Counted from the first letter of the stretch, positions 38,886 through 53,348 are shown. The stretch: DNA of 64,000 bases from Glandiceps talaboti (GCF_964340395.1 NC_135554.1:25073092-25137091); one strand, 5' to 3'. The notes: generated from the letters alone by a model not told the origin. Numbers and translations are program-made.

Positions 38886-40599
38886 GAGTAGTTTTATTTG
38901 CCACAACCAGCCATCAGTAATTTTCAAGTGTACGTTTATAGATTTAAGCACTTTTTTCGTACAAGCAATTTCACTGTACAAAGTGCTGTATCTTGTTTAT
39001 TTCTAATTAGAAATTAGACCAGTTCAAGTTAAACCTACGACGTGTGTTGTTGTTGTTGTTGTTGTTTCTTATTTCTCCAGTGATTGTGGTCCCTCCCCCA
39101 TCCTGTTCTTTAGAAAAGCTTGGCTTTGTTGACAGTCAGTGAACCTGTAATTTATTCAATAGATATAACCACATGGGTATATGTTTCGTCTAAACATTTC
39201 CTAGATATGGAGACAAAGATGGATACATATACCAAGCTTAAGAAATGTCTTCAATGTGGAGAGAACTGTAAAATCGTGTTCACAAAAGTCAATCACACGG
39301 TCCCCACAATAGCCGACAAATCATTATTCATGGATCCACAGTATTGATGTTTATCACAGTCATGGTTCACTCCCCCCCTCCCCCCCCACCCCCATCAACC
39401 ACCCCCAAGAATATCTATATCAGAATTACAGTTGGATGCAATGGAACATGCAATGCAAAGGTCGTCTTTGAATTCATGACCCATGTGACACCGGAATAGT
39501 ACAATGGATTCAACATTTGATTAAAAAATTGCATGGTGCATGCTGTCCAACTGCTGTGTTCCTAATTGCCACGGTACCTCTTCCAAGAACAAACATGTAC
39601 ATTTTGTAGGTTTCAAAGGCCACTTGAGCTAAAATAGATATATAAGAGATATACAATTCCCGGTCTGCTGAAATATTTTCCTCTCATAACTTATACTGCC
39701 ATTTTGGTCAGAAGGTGGAGAATGCAACGTACACTGTGCATTTTTCATCCTCGGTATTTCACAACGTAAATGTACAACTTTAATAACACATCTCCATTGC
39801 AATGCTAAGATTAATGAAGTAAAAGATTTTGCTGTATTTTCAGGCAATCAATGAAAACACTTAGCACCTATGTTATTGCTCCTCGTCACGTAATAAAATT
39901 TAAGCACGGAGAATGTGCTGATGACGTTACCAGATTGTAGATGTCTGTTATACTAAAAGAGTAATGTTTATGGAATATAAGTGTCTTCTTTCTCATTATA
40001 GACGTTCAAGTTGGATGTAACATCAGTGAAGTAGAGTTAAACTTTGGAATTATCTGAAATATAGAAAAATAAACATGGTTGTTAATATTTTGATGGCATT
40101 TTCAAATCCAAAATGACTTTTCAAAAAGAGGAGTAGAACTATATATTAGGTACACGACATCGGAAAAAAATTGTGAAATGAAGAGTACAGCTTCCCAAAA
40201 GCAACATAGAAAACAGACAACATGTATCAGCAATGCTTTTTTTTAACCAAGAAATCGTCCGATCTGCTCTAGAAAGCGCAAACTCAGCTAATCTAGCCTA
40301 AAAATCAGAGTTTGTCATACAATGTATCTCTCAAACTTTTGCAACGTAAATGTTATTCCAGGTCCTTTTGATGTATCCACCAACAGGATACGCAACTGCG
40401 TTAAACATCAAAGGTTCTCTAAATGTTTACTATGCGATGTTTGTTTGCATACATTAAGCTACATAAGCATTTCCTGTCCGTTTCCAAGTTTTTTACACTC
40501 ACTGTGACTCAGTGATAGTTGCTAGCTATCCGACATGTTTTTGACTAAATTTTCCGACCATTTCGAAGTTTACAACTGGTTGGTGGAGGGTCTATGATG

Positions 40600-40870
40600 T
40601 AACATATTTTGGTGATCATCATCTCGTTTACAAGAGAATCAACAATCTTTTATTTTCCAAAAGAGTTAACAGTCATCGTCTGCTACGGACACTCTGGATT
40701 CTAAAATTGGTTAACTTCAAGACTAATTGCAACATCTATGTCAAAAATATGATCCCTAATGTTTTGCTATTGATTTTAACCGAGCGAATGGATTAAAGTT
40801 TTCTTGAACAAACTGAGAGCAAAATGTAAGACTTTTATTTTCAAGGAGTATTTTACAACATTCTAAACCC
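40600..40870 (+). repeat. Dispersed GGCCATATTGG-type repeat, copy 2
   Basis: GAGAATCAACAATCTTTTAT, TGGATTCTAAAATTGGTTAA and GATTTTAACCGAGCG occur in the same order as in 53455-53710. The GGCCATATT core is changed to GGACACTC. Confidence 0.55.
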
Positions 40871-41962
40871 CTTCTTCATAAACAACATTAATGAAACGAA
40901 TGCCTCAAAGCTGATATTATCCTATAACGAATTCGAATTGGTCATGCATTAATTGTAGATGGCCGCCAATCAGGTCAACCGGTTGGGGACGTATTCAGAT
41001 ACAACACTTTGCATAAAAAGAATTCAATGTATTAATATCCTGAAGACTAATAAGGCCATCCAAGAAATAGTGTGTTTCCGATAGTCGTCGACCCTAAATA
41101 TGTTTCACATGCATAAAGCTAAAATTATGACAGTTTACTTCTTTTTCCCTGTAGATTTAATTTTCTCGCCAAAGTATCTTTGAATACTTTTTTGAAAATC
41201 ATAGTCCAGAGAGAAAAGATGTCATTTCATCCTATATCAGCACAGTCTGCATATTGTGTTCGTCTACTTCCGAATCACATAATTGTCTTAATTTACTTGT
41301 TTACACCTCATCAACTGTTACGGAAGTATTGTGACCAACCAATACTTAACTACCTTGTCTTCGGGACGAATTAATAAAACAAAGATAAAATGTAAAATAA
41401 AATAAAATTCAGACCTACCTACCCTGTTTTCTGAAGTCAAGTTATCGAAAACAAACTTTTTTTTTTATTTTCGCCGAAAGTGGCGTCATACTTACACCAT
41501 ATTTCTACTGGACAACGGGTATTGCAATTCTTTAACTCAATTCTACCCCGAGGCATTCTGTAGGCGTAACACGAGTAAAATGGAAATATTTTAGCCCCTC
41601 GGAAAACCTGAAAGAACGGAAGAAATAAATAAGTAACAACGTGATAAAAGCAATAGCATATTGAATTATAGCAAACAATGCTGAATCAATTGTGTCTGAA
41701 GAGGACTGATGTTCCTAGCATTTGTTCACAGTTGTCGTCTTCTAAGCTATTCAAAACAGCTCTATTTTAATTATGTTGTAAGGTGCAGGATTTGTGAAAA
41801 ATGACTTTTCTGGGTCCCTTCTAAGGCATCCGAAATGCACCCCGGGAGATATTGTGGATCCAAAAGACTACAAACTTTGAACGCTGAAGGCCTGCTGAAT
41901 AGTAAAAACTCCCAAACCTTCTCATCCTTATTTTCTGTTATATTCTCTAAGCTTTTACTTTG

Positions 41963-42049
<87 letters not shown>

Positions 42050-42071
42050 GTTGTTGTTGTTGTTGTTGTTG
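41963..42071. repeat. (TTA)n then (TTG)n microsatellite
   Basis: About 29 TTA units pass directly into TTG units. The poly-Leu ORF here is an artefact. Confidence 0.95.
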
Positions 42072-44538
42072 TTTTTGGGTTTTTTTATTTGTTTTGTCTT
42101 AGGTTAGGTTAGGTTTGGTTGTTTTTTGTTTTTATTTTTTATTTGCTTTTGTTTTGTGGGGCTTATCTTTTGTGTCTCTTTTGATTTGGTTTAGATTGGT
42201 AGAAATTGGTCTGGATGATTTGCGTACTAAGTTTAGTTTTAATTGCTGTGGCAACGTTTGGTTTGGTTTGATTTGGTTTGGTTAGGTTTAGTTTGATTAC
42301 CCTGGTTTGGTTTGATTTGGGTAACGGACTAACATTCATGGAAGAAGTTGCACGTATTCTAAGACTATTGAAATAAACCACTGAGTGAAGAATGTAAAGC
42401 TTACTTGCGTCAAACCTCTTTATTCTATGTATAATTCCACATTATGTTCGTTTATTTAACACGACTATTCAGATTGTGATCAAACATGACATCGTTAATG
42501 GTGCCATTACAAACACACATATACACACCCACCTTTACCATTTGAACTAAGTGGATTATAACAACGCGATAATCGCTCCTTTCAGAAATTTGATAACAAA
42601 TTCAATTCAAACCCCTGATACATGTCTCCAGAAACACGAATATTTTGTCAAAGATGCGTCGATTAACTATCAACGTCATTTAATTACTAAAGGCAATATT
42701 CGATAACAATAACAAATGGTTGCACACACACGTTATGGTTAGTTTTGTTTTCAAACTCGTAAATGTTAAAGTTAAATCATCTATTACATTATGATGCATT
42801 CATTTGTAGGTTAGGCATGCTTTTAACATCTCCCTACTGACTTAAATGACATATCAAATCATTCTTTTCAACACACATATTACTCCGCTGTACATCGACT
42901 CTTTTTATCCGGGAAAGCTTTCTCTTGGAATTTATTTCATTCAATTATTCCAACAAGGAAATGGTATGGTTTGAATATTTAAAAGCGTACACGCTCATGT
43001 ATTGATGGATATATAGTTTTATGACATTGAATATTTACGACTGGTATTCTAATTTTCAGACAAATGTTAGAAGGAAAGTTTCAAAGACTCTCATTTTACG
43101 TTATGGATTGTAAATAGTTAAAACAACTGTTATTAAACAGGGCTTAATCTATCTGTTATGTACGTCGTGTACATTAAGTTAGATACTCCCGGTCACCTTC
43201 ATTCGCCTCAGACTTTCACAAAACTCTACTTTCAACGACATCCTGAAGGAAGGAAATTCATATGTAAATACAATGTCATTGGATAGCCTTATTGGTTTGC
43301 AATTAGATCGTTGCATGTACTTAAAGCTTCGCGAAAATCTTTACTGTACACATCCTAAAATATATCATATCAATGTCTAATGTCAAAGAACGTCTGCAAG
43401 AAAAACACACCATAAAATGCCAATCATTGTATTCTGTAGTAGTATTTCTGGACCAAATTTTCCGTTGATGTTACTGCAGTAAACAATCTACCATCGCTTC
43501 AAATACAATACTTCTATTATGTTCTATAGTTTGGATATGTAAATTTTACATTTCCATATTTACCAAAATATAGCAAACTGTGACTTCGTGTATTCCTATT
43601 TCTATAGCAGATTACCCTATGCCTTAGATTAATATAGCCATTAAAATATTTTGTGATTTATTGCTTTTGTGCAAGTGAGCTGAATCACTGAAAAGTGTTT
43701 GTAAGGGGATTAACTAAGTGGATATAAAATCATTCCCAGTTACATTTTAAGGTCGTTCATGTTTATCATTCTATGCTTAGAAGGAAGTAAGCGAACATGC
43801 CATATGATCAGCAGCACTAGAATAATAGTGACTAAACAAACAGATACAATACAAGTTACATCACTTGTCTGTTCAATAAGTGTATTGAATGATGACAGTT
43901 TTTGGGTTGCCCTAATAGTGACACCCCCTGTTTACTCAGTTGACTGCATAGGTGATCTCATTTAAACTGTTCAACGCATTACATACAGGTTATTAGTAGC
44001 CATGTCATTGTCATCATCCTGATTAGATAACATGATAAACCACCCTATCATTCTCAACAACCCCAATGATGTCAGGTATTAATAACGTGCCATACTCACA
44101 TACCTTGAACCGAATATCAACTATAAGCAATAAGTTATTAACCTAAAAGGATCTTATAATCAAAACACGGAGATTACTTTTACTAATCCTACAATTTTGA
44201 ATTAAATTGATTAGTTAGATTTTGAGATTTAGCAAATTGTGTTTTCTTAAAATATCACTTTACATGGTACTAATGTATAATCAAACCTCAGTTCATTAAA
44301 GGTTATCTGTAGAATCGATACTTGATGAGAGGCCAAATAATGTCAGAAAAAGAACTCGATCAAGAGACAGAAATGATTGATATTGCAAGTATGTGGTTGC
44401 CTTAAGAGTGATGCTCACGAATCGTATCGTGTATTGAACGCAATCTGGGGGAAATTAGGCACCAAACTTGCGCCATTGAAATGTCTGACTTAGCATTGAG
44501 TAATGTTATCATAACCATGTAATATATAAATATCAGAA

Positions 44539-44539
<1 letters not shown>

Positions 44540-44577
<38 letters not shown>

Positions 44578-44594
44578 CACAGACAGACAGACAA
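44540..44594. repeat. (CAGA)n microsatellite
   Basis: About 13 units with one CACA interruption. Confidence 0.9.
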
Positions 44595-44924
44595 AATTAA
44601 CCTTCTCTAACGGACAGAGGGAAGATAGGGGAAGGTAAGAGAGAGTGGGGTGTGTGTTAGTGTGTTTGTGAGAAAGCGTGAAGGGTAAGATGGGTATTTT
44701 GAGGTCACATTTTAAGTATATCAACATGAAATACATGATAAATTTATCTCTACAAAATTAACAAGAGTTGGTGTTAGTTAGAAAGATTAGAATATGTTCG
44801 GAAATACTCAACTCAAAAATGACCTTGTCTTGAATTAAGGAATGAGACATTATAGTTCCAACATTTGGCATAATAAAAATAAGACTTTGAACGCTATTAC
44901 CCATTACCATTATGCCAAAATGTG

Positions 44925-45068
44925 CATGCATACATACATACATACATACATACATACATACATACATACATACATACACACACACTCATACATACATACA
45001 TACATACATACATACATACATACATACATACATACATACACACACACATACACACATACACACATACA
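44925..45068. repeat. (CATA)n microsatellite with CA interruptions
   Basis: Two CATA blocks separated by CACACACTCA, ending in CACACATA variants, just 3' of the minus-strand Cys-rich gene. Confidence 0.95.
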
Positions 45069-45133
45069 ACGACTGTAACAAATCGTTAACAGTGTCTATT
45101 TCGCATTCAGATCATATTATGAAGTCTACTTAC

Positions 45134-46787
45134 TGAATATGCTTCCAACACTTCACAACAGCTATCCCGTAAACAGTCCATTTGGCATTCTTCTTTGGTT
45201 CTCCTTTGTGATAACCAACACGTCTCAGATAATTCTGTATTGACTTGTCTGGCCTTGTGGAGGTCTTAAACAACATGAAAACAAACAGGCAGAATGTTAT
45301 GAAAAAAACCTAAGGTCATGGAAAAGTATATTGCTCGTGGTTTGAAGATTTATGTAGACAGCGAATACAGTCCCTTTGATACAGTAAAGTTTAAAAAGAT
45401 TGTCACTATCTGCTATGTTACTTAATCACACAGTAGTGTAAGGTAAATGCTGTTACTGTAAAAAGTCGGAATTAGTCTTGCCATTATTTCAAATATGAAT
45501 ATTCGAGATATTTGCTGGGCAGGCTGAGCTCATATTGCCCAAGGGCAACGTGAAAGAAGAAAAAAAAACAGTTCCTCGTCAAAAATTGTGACCTCGCAAA
45601 AGATCGTCATATTTTGACTAATCATCAAAAGAATAACATTATATCAGACAATGTAACCATTCACTTGGTTCTAATACAAATATTATAACCCAAGTATAGA
45701 TGTTTGCACCTTCGGACTGAGCTGTTATCTGCCCTCCACATGTCACCTCCGGTAGATCTTCGTGCGCAAAGTCGCAATTTGTTCATTGCCAAGGAATTAG
45801 TATAAGTCATAAAGCACATATATTTAACTATTTAACTAAGTATGTGAGGATGAGACAGAACCCCGTGATGCGTGTGATTGTAAGGGTGGGACACAAGGGG
45901 AGATTTGCATGAGTGCATGAAATGTTCTCTCCGCGAAATATAGTATATTCACGAGTATAGGGAGTGAAAGTGTAGCAGGAAACACTGCAAGCACGAGTGC
46001 AAGTACCCTTGAATCCCACACTGACACTCATGCGTCGAGAGGTTCTGCTAGTATCATATTTATCCGAAAACCACCGAAAATTTCTATAAAAATCATGCTA
46101 TGCGATCATACCTTTTCGTGTACAAGGAACGACCACACACTCTTTTGCATAGACATGTATGTAATAATGTGTTTTTGTATGTGCAGTGGTGCAAGTAATC
46201 ACTGGTACTTTTTTGTGTATTGACAAACTGGGACATGCATCATTAGCTCTGTTGCAGCCATAAGACAGAGCAGATGTCGCTTTGACTCAATGTGGCGGTA
46301 CTTGTATTGATATTACTACTGCAATGACGTTTGTCGTTTTACAACGATGCTCGGGTAGAGATTTTATTTTCCAGATGTATTTGTGAATAAGTACTGCTTG
46401 ATGTGACATTTTAAGGTGACCCCTGGAGTTGTAAAAGACTTAGTATTGTAACTGCCCTCTCGGAAAATAATACATTCTAGCTATTAACTTTGATAGTAGA
46501 TACAAGACTTGGAACAATATACATAAAAAATAAACCGTGGTCACGACTACGCGTTAGGACTTTGATATTTTTCGTAGGACTACAGTACTGTAGCTACCTT
46601 CTTATCATTTCGCCTCTCGACCCACAGATATCTACTTTGTTAAGACCCACGATCAAAATTAAAAACCTACAGTTTACAATTAAACAATTATTATGAATAC
46701 AAAAAAAACAGTCTTACCTTCTAAACTTGCATGCACCGTCCACGGTAGAAGTGACAAGACAAGAACTGATATTGGTACAAGTGTCAT
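45134..46787 (-). CDS. Small secreted Cys-rich peptide gene, probably 3'-incomplete
   Basis: Exon 1 (46787-46718) encodes MTLVPISVLVLSLLPWTVHA followed by SLE, a clear signal peptide with cleavage expected after HA. It ends in phase 1 at a GTAAG donor. Exon 2 (45264-45134) follows a pyrimidine-rich tract ending TTTAAG. It adds 44 residues that include ETCWLSQRRTKEECQMDC and RDSCCEVLEAYS. The cysteine spacing is C-x10-C-x3-C-x4-CC. The exon ends TCA followed by GTAAGT, so a third exon is likely. If that donor is not used, the frame continues for eight codons to a stop at 45107-45109. The family is not recognised. A secreted defence, hormone or toxin-like peptide would fit, but none is supported beyond secretion and cysteine content. 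Confidence 0.55.
45835..46200 (+). repeat. Dispersed repeat, copy 3
   Basis: Shares the GAGTATAGGGAGTGAAAGTG and CCCACACTGAC blocks with 22110-22440, and the GCGATCATACC and GTGTACAAGGAAC blocks with 2378-2490. It lies in the intron of the Cys-rich gene. Confidence 0.6.
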
Positions 46788-48049
46788 CCCGACACGATTG
46801 TCAACTTAACATGTACACCTAGATTGCTAGCTGTCTAACTACGATGACGTAGGTCTCTCCTACAAGAAATTACCATAAATATTAACAAGAATGATGTCAT
46901 ACAGATCGATACACTGATTGCAACTGACATCTGTGGTATTTAACATTGTCTGTTATGTTATCAAAAAACCCGAAAGTATGATAATGTGAATTAAGGAAAG
47001 CATGTATGTAATTACAGAGAAGTAGAAGAGATTAGATGATATTTACTTTTAATTTGTGCTTATATTTTATCTTTAATTGACTTTAGATTATTGGTGACAT
47101 TTAGCAAGTACTTTTCACAAGATTATTGGTTGATAGATCATAGGTCACCTGTGTATGACGTAAATGAATATTCTTTGCTACGCATATATGTTTTACAAGG
47201 TTCATCTTTTCAACAGAAAACACTGATACTGGTTTAAATATTTAGACTGTGGTTCCATTTTCTGACTAAAATCTCAGATTAGGAATTAAATTCACGCTAA
47301 CCGTGAAATCTTCTAGTTTCCATAGAGATGAAAATACAACATTCAAGGGCGCAAGTCAGACGAGCCTTACAATTTGGATATTAAGAAAAAAACAAGTTGT
47401 CTTTAACACAAAGAACTATCGGAAAAGACGGCCGCGTATAAACGATCTATATCATTCTAGCTCCACTGTTGAGATAGCACTAATGTGTGAATCTGGACAA
47501 CACAATGTGAGCAATACATACGTTTTAAAATATAGCATACTCCCACCCTTATAGCAAAATGCGTTTACACGTTTTCAACCCTTCATTACAGCTCTGTTTT
47601 ACCCTTAATTGGCATTTCAAATGACTTTCTATTTGCCTTCTGAAAGCTATATTGATTGATTTTGAATATAGTCAAATTATTATCTAAGAAACGTATTTGA
47701 AGAGTTACATTTTCAACAGTGAAAGCAAAAGTATGAATAACACAAACAGCTAATGAATGACGTCACCCCATGAATGCCATACGTCATAAGCAAAATAGTC
47801 GGAAGCCAGGTAAAACACGAAGTATGAATACAGGACAAATGTTTCTTTTTAAATATAGTAGGCATACATACAGTTCCATTAACGTTTTCGATAAAAGGCG
47901 AAGTTACACAAAGGAAGGTAGAGAGAGTCAACATATTGTCATTCGTGCCTTTTAAATAGACCGTAGTTATTGGTGTTCATAAGAATTCGCCAACTGACTT
48001 GGTTAAAATCGAAGCCTAACATGGTATAACGTTTCTAACACATGACACT

Positions 48050-48380
48050 GTACAGTCCGTTTCAAGTTACCGTTCACAGGCTCTGTAGATACAACCACGC
48101 AGAAACCAATAAGAAACTGCATATCCTGCACTAAGACAGCTAGACACAGTTTGTTGTTGCCATTATGAACTGCAACTATAGATGCAGACAAGCGGGCGCC
48201 AATGTTTTGGCGTCTGCATTTGATGTCTGCATCACCTTATTATTTAGAAAAAGTGGCGGAAGAAACGGTATATCATTCAATCTTGCTATCTTAAAGTGTA
48301 TCGTGTGCAGTTTCTCAGTGGTTTCTGTGTGGTTGTATCAAATAGAGTCGGTGAACGGTTCCTTGAAACGGGATGTACAT
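48050..48380. mobile_element. Long-hairpin MITE, copy 3 of 4, best preserved
   Basis: Arms of about 100 bases. The left reads CCGTTTCAAGTTACCGTTCA and GATACAACCACGCAGAAACC. The right reads, in reverse complement, CCCGTTTCAAGGAACCGTTC and GATACAACCACACAGAAACC. The middle is itself symmetric around GGGCGCCAATGTTTTGGCG. Confidence 0.8.
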
Positions 48381-48920
48381 ACATCCGCTAATAGTGCAAG
48401 CTGTAATATTAGACTTGTGTGTTACGTGAACAACTAGCATAAAACGATATATAAAAACACACTGAAAGGATACCTCAATTTAAAGTCACAATCCAATTTA
48501 ATAGTTCGGAGTCGTGTAGATTAGAGACATGTTGTGTATAAAGAACGAAATAATTTCTAACGGCATAAGTTGTTATGAATACATTTTCATTTACAATTTC
48601 ATCATTGGAGGCCTAAATTCGTCAACCCGTATTTAATGAAATTCAGCACAAAAGAACACTATCTGATGAAAGCAAACACACAGTCACAACATTTACAATG
48701 TTAACGATGGAGGCGGTTAAAAAGTAATCATCGTGCATGAGCACAATCGTGTAAATACTAAAGGTTATAATGTTCGAAACATGGCCTCGATATCAATATT
48801 ATTATATTGATTCCTTATCTCTTGCTTCTTTCACGATAACGATTCGCCTTTATCTCTCTGAATGATTGCCTTCAGTCATACACATTAAAAAGTTATAGAG
48901 GAGCTATATTGGGCATTGAA

Positions 48921-48922
<2 letters not shown>

Positions 48923-49006
<84 letters not shown>
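48923..49006. repeat. (TC)n microsatellite
   Basis: About 41 CT units with one CC interruption. Confidence 0.95.
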
Positions 49007-49009
<3 letters not shown>

Positions 49010-50009
49010 GGGAACATTGATTACTCGTTAAACCCGTACAACATTTAAAAGTCTTATCCTTGCTTTTGGGTTTTCACCAATCGGTGAAAATGTTAAAAGT
49101 CATTGCTTTTGTCAGTGCAATTAAGAAGCGGAAATCGTGTAGGCTTTAACTAACAATTTCTAACATTAACATAAAAAAAATCTATAGAGTAGAGGTTTCG
49201 AGTCCTATATGAATATCAGAAGCGTATTCGAAGATCATGCCATGTTAACATAGAATTTTAAAATATATAGGTTTCTGGAAAGAACGTGAGGAATAACCAA
49301 AGGAATACAAATCTCTCTCAACTGCACCAACGCCCCTCCCACTCCCTCCTTTCATTATCGTACGTGTGAGGAATGGCGAGTAAAGGTATAATTAATTGTA
49401 AAGCGAATTCTGTCAAAAGATATGCGTTATTCTGTCATGATTTCCACGGCACGTGTTAATCATAAGCGTGTATCAGATAGGGAAATTTTCAAAGATTATT
49501 TCAACGAATGCAGTCACTTTTTAAGCGTTTATAATGGGTAGCGATATACCAGATAAGCTAAGTCAGTGATTTGAAATAGCAAGAAAATAATGTTTAGAAT
49601 GGTAGGGAAAATAAACAGATAGACATACCTGAGTCTTAATAATCTGTCTATACCGAGTATACAGCCGGTGTGTTGAAATGAAGCACAGAGGGTTTACCGT
49701 ACATCGCAGAAGATGGAGTGAGCTGCAATGATGATTGTGAGTTGGTGGTGTTGTGGTCACGTGTCAATGTAGTGACGCAAGATACCCATTCCCTATGACA
49801 TTTCATTTCGCTTTACTGATCCTAGGGACTGACACGTTAATACGCTTAGAAAACCGTCAAATGTATCTCTAGGAAAGCTTTGACATCTAGTATCCATCCT
49901 TCTTCGGCTTTCCTGTGTGCTTGTTCGAATGTTTACGCTAATCGTAGGATATGGCAGCGCACTCCCCTCATGTCGTAAGAACAATTAGTTTGCAAAACTT
50001 AATTTGTTG

Positions 50010-50042
50010 TACATACATACATACATACATACATACATACAT

Positions 50043-50075
<33 letters not shown>

Positions 50076-50100
50076 TACATACATACATACATTGCATACA

Positions 50101-50132
<32 letters not shown>

Positions 50133-50136
50133 AACA

Positions 50137-50167
<31 letters not shown>

Positions 50168-50253
50168 CATACATACATACATACATACATACATACCTAC
50201 CTACCTACCCACCTACCTACCTACCTACCTACCTACCTACCTACATACATACA

Positions 50254-50284
<31 letters not shown>

Positions 50285-50362
50285 TCATCTACCCATCCCA
50301 TCATTTTGTACATTTGTGCATGCATACATTCATTCATTCACATTCATTCATTCATTCATTTT
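50010..50362. repeat. (CATA)n / (CCTA)n / (CATT)n compound microsatellite
   Basis: CATA blocks flank a CCTA block near 50195-50244, and CATT units follow after 50325. Encoded Tyr/Ile/His ORFs are artefacts. Confidence 0.95.
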
Positions 50363-50917
50363 CATGTGATTTTAAATTAATCTTGTGCAGAATTATTTCT
50401 AAAATGCGATGATGCCCTCTTTGTTGTGTCAAATGCAGTAGATCTGCCAAGACAAAGCCATTTCATCCTATGTAAAACATGCATGGGAGAGGAGTAAATG
50501 CATGAATATGATCATGTACCTCATACCAATGCTTATCTAACTACAAATTAATGTAATGGTAACATTTTTACAGCAATCAGCGGGGCTTACATATGCCCTT
50601 GGAGATTCCTAAGGATGTATATATATATACATGAGGGATTACCCAAATAAGGTCATTTCATTAGAACTAAATCTAATCTACACTGATGCGACGACTAATT
50701 GCTTTCAGAAATTGACATGAAGAAATGGATTTCATTAAAGAATATCTTCCTGGCACATAATTTATACCAGCTTTAATTTGCCTTTGGTTTTCGGAACATG
50801 GATTAGCGACAGCTTTCAAGCCTTCGACTTTGGTTTGTCCCGAAAAGGAAATGTACACGCACAAATGGTTTCCTGAAAGAGAGAGATGTATAGATGGATG
50901 GATGGATAGGTGGGTGA

Positions 50918-50968
50918 GTGTATGTATGTATGTATGTATGTATGTATGTATGTATGTATGTATGTATG
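50918..50968. repeat. (GTAT)n microsatellite
   Basis: About 12 units. Confidence 0.9.
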
Positions 50969-52149
50969 CATTGTATAATGTATATAGTAAACCTATGGTC
51001 TGGTGCAAAATGTGGGCTATCGGTGTACACATTAATTCACACGTTGTCTACAAATACGCAATACTTATATGGTAAAGACGTAGCAATTAATGGACTGTCT
51101 GACTTTAAAGGATACACTAGCATTTCCTGAACCCAGTAATACGTCCATTACTCCCATTGCGTCACAGATTTAAACGTTCGCAATGCATATACAACTCACC
51201 AGGGACCATTTGCTATGATTAAATTTCGTCCGCCATACAAATGTCTAAAAGGTTGGCGATTGATGAAATAATCGGTTGATAAGTATACACGTAATACTAT
51301 TAAAGTTCCTTTATTCATTTCTGTTTTAACAAATTACAGCAATGTAACAGTTATAGAACATTCCATGCAATACACTCGTTAATTCGTCAATGACTTAAAT
51401 AACGTGTCACCTCATATTTAGAGGTCCTTCTCCTGTCTTTTGTGCGTGTAAAAGCCTTGAAGATTTCTCTTTTTTTGAGATTTTATGCTCGGTTTACTAA
51501 TATGTTTGGCTTCAGAGATACACTATATCACACTGAATACCGTTTGCACAATTTAAATTCGTTGAGGTTCTCAAGAAATACCCGAGCTGCTTGAAGAGTA
51601 TTTCAGAAAGATTTTCAATGACAATTCTGAGACATAACTATCATACATGATGTACTTCTTAATTGATAAATTAATTCTACCAAACTAAATTAAATTTAAA
51701 TGTGGCAAAAGCCGAGTTTACAAGGTCTCACTCGTGAAAAAGATTATGTAATAGCCTCAATTGAACTATTTTGAAATGATTTAAAGTCGATGCATTTTTT
51801 CGATAACATTACAACTGTCCTCTAGCATTGTTAAAACAGTTGATTGCACAGTAAAGATTTCCTTAACATTTTTGATAGTATGATAAATGACGTCATCGGA
51901 TCATTTATCAGTTATATCATGACATTGATACCAGGTTTTAATTCAGTCAATTAAAAATTGTGGCTAAGCGTGCTTCAGTAAGTACAATACTGCTTGTACC
52001 TTATAAATATACATCATAACCTACGCCCTATGGTGCCCCTTTAAAGCTTGCATAGTTACGATATTGCAAAATTATTGAAAATCACCAAGTTCCAGCACGT
52101 TTTATTAGAATTAGTAGTTTTTCATATATCATGTTCGCAGACGGTCAGA

Positions 52150-52414
<265 letters not shown>

Positions 52415-52530
52415 ATTAACCTTTAACGGAAGGTAAAAACGGTTTGATTCATAACTAGGTATTAAACCACCTGTATTTTCACATTATTGCAAATGATGTT
52501 ATGGCTATCGTGTTTTCAAAACAATAACAG

Positions 52531-52588
52531 CAATAACTACTACTACTACTACTACCACTACCACCACCACCACCACTACTACTACTAT

Positions 52589-52643
<55 letters not shown>

Positions 52644-52655
52644 ACTACTACTACA
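52531..52655. repeat. (TAC)n / (CAC)n / (TGC)n trinucleotide array
   Basis: Mostly CTA units with CCA and CTG blocks. Confidence 0.95.
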
Positions 52656-53138
52656 CCACAGACTTTCAGGTATAACATTTTGCCAACGACGGGACGTTTG
52701 TCAAGAGCAGTGATTAATTCTTTGATAAAATATAGACACTTTCATCGGAAAAAATGAGACATATCCAGAGACTGACTAACGAACAGATGTCTACTACACC
52801 AGTTATGCATCGAACTTGGCTCAGAGTCATACGCTAAAAACATCAACACTGGCGAGTTAAAATGTCGAAAACATTGTGAAATTTTCAAAAACACATTGTC
52901 AAAAGTCGTTCAAAAGTTCTATCAATAGTTGATTTTAACGGACAACGATTTCACTGCGTTGTGCAACTATCACAACTGGAAGTTTTTACGATGTTGATGT
53001 TAGCATGTGTCTACGTACGTTAGTGGCTGTACGAAAGGCGATAGATTTTTCAAAAAGATGTGTATTTGTTCACTTTAAACTGATGATGATGATGGTCGAA
53101 GTTCGGCAATCCATGAATAGCAAGGATACCATATTTTC

Positions 53139-53140
<2 letters not shown>

Positions 53141-53184
<44 letters not shown>

Positions 53185-53197
53185 AACAACAACAACA

Positions 53198-53278
<81 letters not shown>

Positions 53279-53288
53279 TCATCATCAT
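53141..53288. repeat. (CAA)n(CTA)n(CAA)n trinucleotide array
   Basis: A CTA block sits between two CAA blocks, followed by a few CAT units. Confidence 0.95.
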
Positions 53289-53348
53289 AACTGTACAGGT
53301 TGATGATGTTTACAAATAATTCAAAGTAGTTCCGACCATATTACTATA

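Larger units (their letters stand above)
37416..45106. other. Gene-free interval between the thioredoxin-like and Cys-rich genes
   Basis: It contains the probable 3' UTR of the plus-strand thioredoxin-like gene, hairpin-MITE copy 2, a GGCCATATTGG-type repeat, poly-TTA/TTG, a T/G-skewed stretch (42060-42320) and CAGA and CATA microsatellites. No exon chain was found, although the 3' exon of the 45134-46787 gene could lie here on the minus strand. Confidence 0.55.

Noticed and set aside
42100-42118. Interstitial telomere repeat (TTAGG-like)
   Set aside because: Only about three imperfect units inside a T/G-rich low-complexity stretch.
45134-45264. Alternative frame of exon 2, with RPDKSIQNYLRRVGYHK and NAKWTVYGIAVV
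   Set aside because: It reads as a plausible protein, but exon 1 with the signal peptide ends in phase 1, which selects the Cys-rich frame.
47303-47554. 83-residue plus-strand ORF
   Set aside because: No splice signals, composition like the flanks and no motif.
49563-49760. Possible minus-strand coding exon with a GTATGT donor
   Set aside because: No partner exon, signal peptide or recognisable similarity; more than one frame is equally plausible.
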